Below, one piece after another: positions 6,544 through 10,305 of a stretch of 10,305 nt of DNA. The translations under genes were made by a program, and so were the position numbers. The notes under the pieces were generated by a model that was not told where the DNA came from, searched no databases, and was given only the letters and a program-made list of their open reading frames with translations. Position 1 is the stretch's first letter, and every line of letters begins with the position of its first letter. The stretch spans positions 1-10,305 of the forward strand of contig CAZGMC010000119.1 in the NCBI GenBank assembly GCA_964526565.1, given 5' to 3'. The stretch is from CAZGMC01 sp964526565 (lineage in GTDB: Bacteria; Pseudomonadota; Alphaproteobacteria; DSM-16000; Inquilinaceae).

Positions 6544-6567
6544 GGAGTCTGGACATTGAACTCCTTG
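6541..6567. promoter_or_regulatory. Inverted repeat, candidate operator of the TRAP operon
   Basis: CAAGGAGT (6541-6548) and ACTCCTTG (6560-6567) form a perfect 8-bp inverted repeat with an 11-base spacer. The arms are 19 bases apart centre to centre, close to two helical turns. The left arm includes the TTG of the proposed dctP -35 box. This is the expected layout for a dimeric regulator that blocks or contacts RNA polymerase. No regulator gene is adjacent, so the binding protein is unknown. Confidence 0.55.
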
Positions 6568-6665
6568 AGCGGTCGCGCGCAAATCCCGGTCAACAGTTTT
6601 GCATTCTATGGTATTCCATCAGGGCGTCCGGCCTCGCGGCCTCAGGCATTGTGGCTGCCGTCCCT

Positions 6666-6721
6666 GACCCATGCTTTGGGACCCATGCTTTGGGACCCAT
6701 GCTTTGGGACCCATGCTTTGG
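6666..6721. repeat. Four perfect 14-bp tandem repeats
   Basis: GACCCATGCTTTGG occurs four times in direct succession (6666-6679, 6680-6693, 6694-6707, 6708-6721) without a single difference; the next two unit bases (GA) are kept after one extra G. Each unit carries CCCA and TGGG-type ends around TGCTT, so successive units contain short inverted arms. It may be a slippage-prone array or a cluster of protein-binding sites. Confidence 0.9.
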
Positions 6722-6766
6722 GAGGCCGGGCCGGCCGGAGTTCCGTTGGCCTTCCGTTGCCACAAT

Positions 6767-6778
6767 CCGTGATCACGG
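6767..6778. promoter_or_regulatory. 12-bp perfect palindrome
   Basis: CCGTGATCACGG is self-complementary over all 12 bases. It lies about 150 bases before the cysteine-rich ORF and about 225 bases before the dctP promoter. The form suits a dimeric regulator site, but the regulator and target are unknown. Confidence 0.4.
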
Positions 6779-6916
6779 CCCGTTCAACGCTCTGTGATTC
6801 AACGCGAGTGGCACCGCGTCGACCGCACGTGTTCAAATCCCCATGCGCCGACGGAAGGGGCGCGGCGCCGGATGAGACGGCCGGCGTCACAACACCAAGG
6901 CCGAATCGAGATCGAC

Positions 6917-6922
6917 AGGAGG
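6917..6922 (+). promoter_or_regulatory. Ribosome binding site AGGAGG
   Basis: A perfect AGGAGG lies 9 bases before the ATG at 6932. It is the strongest argument that the short cysteine-rich ORF is translated. Confidence 0.8.
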
Positions 6923-6931
6923 ACGTGAGAG

Positions 6932-7231
6932 ATGCTGAAAGAGACTCTGGCCGCCATCGGCATGGGCGCCATCGCCACCGCCACTGTTCTGCCGACCGCC
7001 GTTGCCGCGCCCGTCGAGGCCGGGACGATGAAGGTGCTGCACGCCTGCAATCCCTGCAATCCGTGCAGCCCGTGCGGCGCCGCCAACCCTTGCAATCCGT
7101 GCAGCCCGTGTGGCGCCGCCAACCCTTGCAATCCGTGCAGCCCGTGTGCCGCCAATCCCTGCGCTGCCCACCCGTGCTCGCCCTGTGGGGCGGCCAACCC
7201 CTGCTCGCCCTGCGGCGCCACTGCGAACTGA
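6932..7231 (+). CDS. Small cysteine-rich NPC/SPC repeat protein, probably exported
   Basis: A 99-residue protein with 15 cysteines, all after residue 38. The N-terminus (residues 1-30) is a hydrophobic Ala-rich stretch ending TAVAAPVEAG, which looks like a signal peptide, though with only one Lys near the start. The rest repeats NPCNPCSPCGAA, a 12-residue unit encoded by a 36-base repeat (7049-7084, 7085-7120, then a shortened copy at 7121-7153), and ends in two degenerate copies. Cysteines are mainly three residues apart. The mature part is Pro/Ala/Gly-rich with a single His (H80). I know of no defined activity for such proteins. Dense CxxC spacing suggests metal binding or many disulfides in the periplasm; this is inference. 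It stands alone: no modification, export or redox gene is next to it. Confidence 0.8.
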   Translation: MLKETLAAIGMGAIATATVLPTAVAAPVEAGTMKVLHACNPCNPCSPCGAANPCNPCSPCGAANPCNPCSPCAANPCAAHPCSPCGAANPCSPCGATAN

Positions 7232-7264
7232 CGCGCGGCGCTCTCGACACCAGACTCCTGCCGG

Positions 7265-7309
7265 CGCCGGGCCGGACCGTTGCGGCACCGTTTACGGTCC
7301 GGGCCGGCG
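7265..7309. terminator. Long hairpin between convergent genes
   Basis: Bases 7265-7280 pair with 7294-7309: 16 positions with a single G-G mismatch (7271 and 7303) and a 13-base loop. The hairpin lies after the stop of the cysteine-rich gene (7231) and directly abuts the stop of the minus-strand membrane protein (7310-7312). Neither strand has a T-run, so it is not a standard intrinsic terminator. Its position suggests a shared transcript end or barrier for both genes. Confidence 0.6.
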
Positions 7310-7531
7310 TCAGCCGCCCTGCCGCCGGCGCGGGCGGATGTCCAGGGTGACGATGAGAATCACCAGGAAGACGACCGGCGTCAGCACCAGGGCCACCCAG
7401 AACATCATCACCATGCCCCAGACCATGGTGCCGAGGATGGCGACCAGCAGGATGTTGATGCCGACCCAGCCAATGGTGCCCAGGCCTTCACGGGCTTCGT
7501 GCGGTACGGTGTCGTCGGTCTCGGAGGTCAT
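7310..7531 (-). CDS. Small membrane protein of unknown function
   Basis: A 73-residue protein: an acidic N-terminus (MTSETDD), two hydrophobic stretches (about residues 20-39 and 43-64, separated only by a short FWVAL-type link) and a basic end, RPRRRQGG. The positive tail suggests that the C-terminus stays in the cytoplasm. The start at 7531 is preferred because AAAGGGA lies about 10 bases before it; a longer in-frame ORF reaching 7837 would run through rpmB and its promoter. I do not recognise the family. It lies head-to-head with rpmB, with the two starts 133 bases apart. Confidence 0.65.
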   Translation of the reverse strand: MTSETDDTVPHEAREGLGTIGWVGINILLVAILGTMVWGMVMMFWVALVLTPVVFLVILIVTLDIRPRRRQGG

Positions 7532-7558
7532 TGATTCGGTCCCTTTCCCGCCGACCGG

Positions 7559-7588
7559 TTGACGATGCAGGCGGATCACCCCTATATA
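7559..7588 (+). promoter_or_regulatory. Sigma70-type promoter of rpmB
   Basis: TTGACG (7559-7564) matches five of six bases of the -35 consensus, and TATATA (7583-7588) is a good -10 with 18-base spacing; CTATAT (7582-7587) would give 17. Transcription would start near 7595, about 70 bases ahead of rpmB. It is the clearest promoter in the window, as expected for a ribosomal protein gene. Confidence 0.75.
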
Positions 7589-7664
7589 CCCGCCACGGCC
7601 CGGCCCGGCCAAGGGCGCGGGGCCACGGGTTATTGCCTGCGACAAAAAAGAGAAGGATTGCACG

Positions 7665-7976
7665 ATGTCCCGACGCTGCGTCGTGACCGGCAAGGGCGTC
7701 CAGTCCGGCAACAATGTCAGCCACTCGATGCGCAAGACGCGTCGGCGGTTCCTGCCAAACATGCAGACCGTGTCGCTGCTGTCGGAGACGCTTGGCGAGT
7801 CCGTCCGGCTGCGCATCTCGTCCCACGGCCTGCGCACGGTCGAGCACCGCGGCGGCCTTGACGCCTTCCTGCTGGGGGCGAAGCGTGACGACCTGACGCC
7901 GGCGCTGCGCCGCCTGCGGCGCCGCGTTGAGGGTGCGCGCGCCGCCGCCGCGGCTGAAGCGTCGGCTTCCTCCTAG
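7665..7976 (+). CDS. rpmB: 50S ribosomal protein L28
   Basis: A 103-residue protein. It begins MSRRCVVTGKGVQSGNNVSH and continues with TRRRFLPNMQ (25-34) and VRLRISSHGLRTVEHRGGLDAFL (47-69), the defining L28 pattern. The Arg-rich C-terminal half and a length near 100 fit the alphaproteobacterial form. L28 is a small basic protein of the large ribosomal subunit. The start at 7665 has an AGAAGG ribosome binding site 8 bases upstream. The gene is single: it has its own promoter at 7559-7588 and an intrinsic terminator at 8010-8035. The last residues (AAAAAEASASS) are a low-complexity tail. Confidence 0.98.
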   Translation: MSRRCVVTGKGVQSGNNVSHSMRKTRRRFLPNMQTVSLLSETLGESVRLRISSHGLRTVEHRGGLDAFLLGAKRDDLTPALRRLRRRVEGARAAAAAEASASS

Positions 7977-7995
7977 GGCGGACGGCCTGTCCGCC
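7977..7995 (+). other. First hairpin after rpmB
   Basis: GGCGGAC (7977-7983) and GTCCGCC (7989-7995) are a perfect 7-bp inverted repeat with a 5-base loop, beginning right after the rpmB stop codon. No T-run follows. It precedes the true terminator and may protect the message end. Confidence 0.5.
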
Positions 7996-8009
7996 ATACC
8001 GGGCGCCCC

Positions 8010-8035
8010 GGCCCGCGGCCGCCGCGGGCCTTTTT
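8010..8035 (+). terminator. Intrinsic terminator of rpmB
   Basis: GGCCCGCGG (8010-8018) and CCGCGGGCC (8022-8030) form a perfect 9-bp G/C stem with a 3-base loop, followed at once by TTTTT (8031-8035). This is a textbook Rho-independent terminator. It ends only 10 bases before the first yhhQ start codon. Confidence 0.92.
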
Positions 8036-8039
8036 CGTT

Positions 8040-8069
8040 GGTGTCATGCTCAGCGGTGTCATGCTCAGC
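8040..8069 (+). repeat. 15-bp tandem duplication at the yhhQ start
   Basis: GGTGTCATGCTCAGC occurs twice in a row (8040-8054 and 8055-8069) without differences. Each copy carries an in-frame ATG (8046 and 8061) with the same flanking bases, so the gene has two equivalent start codons. Neither has a Shine-Dalgarno sequence. Confidence 0.9.
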
Positions 8070-8849
8070 CTGTCGCCCGGCGACCTGATCGCCGCCCTGA
8101 ATGCGGGGCCGCCCGAACTGGTCTGGCTGCTGCTGCTGCTCACCTGCTTCACGGCGGTGCTGGCGCTCGTCCGGCTGTTCGGGGCAGCCGGATTGTACGT
8201 GTATGTCGCGGTGGCGGTGATCGGTGCCAACATCCAGGTGCTCAAGCCGGTGCAGTTCGCGGTGTTCGCCGATCCGGTGGCGCTGGGCACGGTGCTGTTC
8301 GCCTCGACCTATCTTTGCACCGATATCCTGGCCGAGCACTACGGCCGGGCCGAGGCACGGCGGGCAGTCCTGCTCGGCTTCGCCGCCTACCTGCTGTGGA
8401 CGGTGTTGATGCTGCTGACGCTGGGCTTCGCGCCGCTGACCGGGACGGAGGCTGGGGCCGGCCTGGCCTGGGCGCTGCCGATGCACGATGCCATGGCGAC
8501 CCTGTTCACGCCGGCGCCGGCGCTGTTCGTGGCCGGGATGACGGCCTATCTGGTCAGCCAGTTCCACGACATCTGGCTGTACCGGCTGATCGGGCGGGTG
8601 ACCGACGGGCGGTTCCTGTGGCTGCGCAACAACGCCTCGACCATGGTCTCGGCGCTGATCGACAACACCGTGTTCAGCGTGCTGGCCTGGGTGGTGTTCG
8701 CGCCGGAGCCGATCGGCTGGCAGCCGCTGGTGTTCACATACATCCTCGGCACCTGGGTGCTGCGGGTGCTGGTGGCGGCGCTCGACACGCCGTTCCTCTA
8801 TCTGGCCGGGCGCGCCGCGTCGCCGCCGGCAGCCCCGCGCCATGCCTGA
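8046..8849 (+). CDS. yhhQ: Queuosine precursor transporter (YhhQ / VUT family)
   Basis: A 267-residue membrane protein (262 from the second ATG at 8061) with about six hydrophobic segments. DUF165/YhhQ landmarks are VIGANIQVLKPVQF (58-71), the segment ASTYLCTDILAEHYG (86-100) with its D-x3-E-x-YG pattern, AYLVSQFHDIWLY (167-179) and LRNNASTMVSALIDNTVF (193-210). YhhQ proteins carry deazaguanine precursors of queuosine into the cell: preQ0/preQ1 in E. coli and queuine in Chlamydia. The 3' end overlaps the tgt-like gene by 8 bases (8842-8849), so both are translated from one message and this transporter probably feeds that enzyme. No ribosome binding site is seen, and the rpmB terminator lies just ahead, so how it is expressed is unclear. 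Confidence 0.94.
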   Translation: MLSGVMLSLSPGDLIAALNAGPPELVWLLLLLTCFTAVLALVRLFGAAGLYVYVAVAVIGANIQVLKPVQFAVFADPVALGTVLFASTYLCTDILAEHYGRAEARRAVLLGFAAYLLWTVLMLLTLGFAPLTGTEAGAGLAWALPMHDAMATLFTPAPALFVAGMTAYLVSQFHDIWLYRLIGRVTDGRFLWLRNNASTMVSALIDNTVFSVLAWVVFAPEPIGWQPLVFTYILGTWVLRVLVAALDTPFLYLAGRAASPPAAPRHA

Positions 8850-10020
8850 CGGATCGCCGTTCCGCTTCGAGGTCGTCGCCCGCGACCCGGCCGGGCGGGC
8901 CCGCAGCGGCCGGCTGACCACGCCGCACGGCACGGTGCCGACGCCGGCGTTCGTCTTCTGCGGCACCAAGGCGGCGATCAAGGGCGCCACCCCGGCCCAG
9001 ATGCGCGACGCCGGCACCGACATCGTGCTGGCCAACACCTACCACCTGATGCTCCGGCCGGGGGCGGAGCGGGTGGCGCGACTCGGCGGGCTGCACCGCT
9101 TCATGGGCTGGGACGGGCCGCTGCTGACCGACAGCGGCGGCTTCCAGATCTTCTCGATGGGCCACGGCGGCGTCGCCGACGAGATCAAGGGCCGGCGCCG
9201 CCCGGCCACCGACTCGGCCCTGATCCGGGTGTCCGAAGAGGGCGCCGAGTTCCGCTCGTATGTCGACGGGGCGAAGCTGTTCCTGTCGCCGGAGCGGGCC
9301 ATCGACATCCAGCGCCGGCTCGGCGCCGACCTGATCGTCGTCCTCGACGAGTGCACGCCGTTCCACGTGGAGCGGGACTACACGGCGCGCTCCATGGCGC
9401 TGACCCACCGCTGGGGCGACCGCTGCCTGGCCGAGTTCGCCCGCGGCGACGACGGCCGGCAGGCGCTCTACGGCATCGTCCAGGGTGGCATCTACCCCGA
9501 CCTGCGGCGGGAGAGCGCCGCCTGCACCGCCGACCGGCCGTTCTTCGGCACCGCCTTGGGCGGCTCGCTGGGGTCCAGCAAGGAGCAGATGCGCGAGGTG
9601 GTGTCGTACTGCATGCCCCATGTCCACCCGGACCGGCCGGTGCACCTGCTCGGCATCGGCGGGGTCGGCGACATCCTGGCCGGGGTGGCGCTGGGCATCG
9701 ACACGTTCGACTGCGTCTCGCCGACGCGCGTGGCGCGCCATGGCTGGGCGGTGGTCAAGGGCACGCCGGGCGAGCGGGTCAACCTGCGCAACGCCCGCTT
9801 CCGCGACGACCCGGACCCGATCGACGCGACGTGCGGGTGTTATACCTGCGGCACGTTTTCGTGCGGCTACCTGCACCACCTGATCAAGGCCGGGGAGCTG
9901 CTGGCGATCACCCTGCTCGCCATCCACAACGTGTTCACGATGAACCGCCTGATGCGGGAGATCCGCGCGGCCATCGCCGCCGGGACGCTGGCCGATGTGG
10001 CGCGGGCGTGGTCGGCGTGA
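8842..10020 (+). CDS. tgt: tRNA-guanine transglycosylase, possible queuine-type (Tgt)
   Basis: A 392-residue TIM-barrel enzyme that swaps G34 of GU(N)-anticodon tRNAs for a deazaguanine base. Catalytic parts are intact: D97 in LLTDSGGFQ, D169 in LDEC, Q214 in GIVQGG, the nucleophile D290 in TFDCVSPTR, and zinc ligands C331, C333, C336 (CGCYTC) and H362 (IHN). Two regions differ from ordinary bacterial Tgt. The start of the barrel reads VFCGTKAAIKGATP where MPVGT-x-x-TVK is normal. The substrate loop reads ALGGSLGSSKEQM (238-250) where the preQ1-type enzyme has GGLAVGE, so the usual glutamate is missing and the loop is one residue shorter. From memory, the chlamydial enzyme has the same GGSLG loop, plus DGxKLFLSPE and TDSGGFQIFS matches; it uses queuine directly. 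The overlapping yhhQ fits this. Queuine use is inference. Confidence 0.93.
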   Translation: MPDGSPFRFEVVARDPAGRARSGRLTTPHGTVPTPAFVFCGTKAAIKGATPAQMRDAGTDIVLANTYHLMLRPGAERVARLGGLHRFMGWDGPLLTDSGGFQIFSMGHGGVADEIKGRRRPATDSALIRVSEEGAEFRSYVDGAKLFLSPERAIDIQRRLGADLIVVLDECTPFHVERDYTARSMALTHRWGDRCLAEFARGDDGRQALYGIVQGGIYPDLRRESAACTADRPFFGTALGGSLGSSKEQMREVVSYCMPHVHPDRPVHLLGIGGVGDILAGVALGIDTFDCVSPTRVARHGWAVVKGTPGERVNLRNARFRDDPDPIDATCGCYTCGTFSCGYLHHLIKAGELLAITLLAIHNVFTMNRLMREIRAAIAAGTLADVARAWSA

Positions 10021-10083
10021 CGACCGGATGTGCGCCCGGCATCGCGAAAGCGTAGCGGAGGGCCGCCCGCGACGCTAGAACTG

Positions 10084-10128
10084 CGGCAGGCGGCAGGCGG
10101 CAGGCGGCAGGCGGCAGGAGGCGGCAGG
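10084..10128. repeat. 7-bp tandem repeat CGGCAGG
   Basis: Five perfect copies of CGGCAGG run from 10084 to 10118. After an inserted AGG a sixth copy follows (10122-10128). It fills most of the gap between tgt and the next gene and ends directly before that gene's ribosome binding site. Copy number is likely to vary between strains. Confidence 0.9.
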
Positions 10129-10129
10129 C

Positions 10130-10136
10130 AGGGAGG
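10130..10136 (+). promoter_or_regulatory. Ribosome binding site AGGGAGG
   Basis: AGGGAGG lies 6 bases before a GTG at 10143, good spacing for initiation. It follows directly after the 7-bp repeat and supports the start of the last, truncated gene. Confidence 0.6.
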
Positions 10137-10142
10137 CCGGCG

Positions 10143-10305
10143 GTGGCGGAGCGGGCGGGGACGGAGCCGGGGCGGGCGGGGCCGGGGACGCTGCTCGAGG
10201 CGCTGACGCCCGTCATCCTGCGCGTCCTGGCCGTGCTCGATGGCCTGCGCGGCGGCGACGCGTTCACGGCGCCGGCCGGCGAGGTCTATCGGGATCTCTT
10301 CGATG
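10143..10305 (+). CDS. Unidentified protein, 3' end outside the window
   Basis: A reading frame opens with GTG at 10143 and stays open for 54 codons to the window edge. The first 16 residues are Gly/Pro/Ala/Arg-rich (VAERAGTEPG...). They are followed by an amphipathic helix-like stretch LLEALTPVILRVLAVLDGLR (17-36), then GGDAFTAPAGEVYRDLFD. The latter part looks like normal protein. I do not recognise the family from this fragment. The strong ribosome binding site and strand agreement with tgt suggest a real gene. The reverse-strand ORF covering the same bases (9935-10267) has a repetitive, low-complexity product and is not preferred. Confidence 0.55.
   Translation, partial: MAERAGTEPGRAGPGTLLEALTPVILRVLAVLDGLRGGDAFTAPAGEVYRDLFD

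Larger units (their letters stand above)
6442..6931. other. Long non-coding divergent region
   Basis: About 490 bases with no convincing gene separate dctP from the cysteine-rich ORF. Read left to right it holds the dctP leader, an AT-rich promoter, an inverted repeat, four 14-bp tandem repeats, a pair of TTCCGTTG octamers 11 bases apart (6741-6748 and 6752-6759), and a 12-bp palindrome; the main elements are listed separately. The bases around 6500-6540 are strikingly A+T-rich for this window. ORFs crossing this region lack ribosome binding sites and recognisable protein content. Confidence 0.6.

Noticed and set aside
6666..6721. Tandem repeats as a possible CRISPR array
   Set aside because: The 14-bp units are directly adjacent without spacers, and no cas genes are present.
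6830..6850. GTTCAAATCCCC, like the T-loop and 3' end of a tRNA (possible tRNA or attachment site)
   Set aside because: The flanking bases do not pair into a T-stem (only two of five positions match), no acceptor or anticodon stem can be drawn upstream, and no integrase or second copy is in the window.
7049..7220. Repeats in the cysteine-rich gene as a non-coding repeat array
   Set aside because: The 36-bp period keeps frame, a perfect ribosome binding site and signal-like start precede it, and the degenerate last units still keep Cys codons, so coding is the better explanation.
7488..9038. Long minus-strand ORF (516 codons) opposite rpmB, yhhQ and tgt
   Set aside because: It is antisense to three well-supported genes and crosses the rpmB promoter and terminator; the product is low complexity without a recognisable domain.
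8734..9927. Minus-strand ORF (397 codons) opposite tgt
   Set aside because: It mirrors the codon bias of tgt and gives an Arg/Ala/Gly/Val-rich product without family signals; tgt is beyond doubt.
9935..10267. Minus-strand ORF over the 7-bp repeat
   Set aside because: Its product is dominated by repeat-derived LLPPAACRLPPAA-type sequence, and it lies opposite both the tgt end and a plus-strand start with a good ribosome binding site.

Overview
The window is high-GC DNA (the coding parts look close to 70% G+C) with tightly packed genes, ATGA start/stop overlaps and strong G/C third-position bias. The alphaproteobacterial-style L28 protein, the RHH_4-type small regulator and the general gene style suggest a Rhodospirillales-like alphaproteobacterium. 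This is inferred from style and family resemblance; no marker gene here settles it.

Left part (1-2316, all on the minus strand). A secreted DUF1579 protein lies at 57-674. Upstream of it is a translationally coupled set, read from right to left: an alpha/beta-hydrolase-fold protein (1492-2316) whose nucleophile serine is replaced by alanine, a minimal MNT-type nucleotidyltransferase (1175-1495) and its HI0074-type HEPN partner (787-1191). The last two form a nucleotidyltransferase/HEPN pair of the kind that includes type VII toxin-antitoxin modules.

Middle part (2317-6441). Divergent from the hydrolase is a dienelactone-hydrolase family gene with an intact Cys-Asp-His triad (2510-3184), followed by a small ribbon-helix-helix protein (3223-3546). 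The latter runs tail-to-tail into a complete tripartite TRAP transporter operon on the minus strand: dctP (5431-6441), dctQ (4835-5356) and dctM (3528-4838). A perfect 9-bp stem-loop sits between dctP and dctQ.

The region 6442-6931 is the only long non-coding stretch. It holds an AT-rich sigma70-like promoter for the TRAP operon with an inverted repeat over its -35 edge, four perfect copies of a 14-bp tandem repeat, and a 12-bp palindrome. Next comes a short ORF with an excellent ribosome binding site (6932-7231). It encodes a secreted-looking protein with 15 cysteines in NPC/SPC repeats.

Right part (7232-10305). A 73-residue membrane protein (minus strand) lies head-to-head with rpmB (L28), which has a clear promoter and terminator. 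Immediately after the rpmB terminator come yhhQ (queuosine-precursor transporter) and an overlapping tgt-like gene. The Tgt has a divergent substrate-pocket segment that, from memory, resembles the chlamydial queuine-using enzyme rather than standard preQ1-type Tgt. Together the pair looks like a two-gene queuine or Q-precursor salvage unit. The window ends in the first 54 codons of an unidentified gene with a good ribosome binding site, preceded by a 7-bp tandem repeat.
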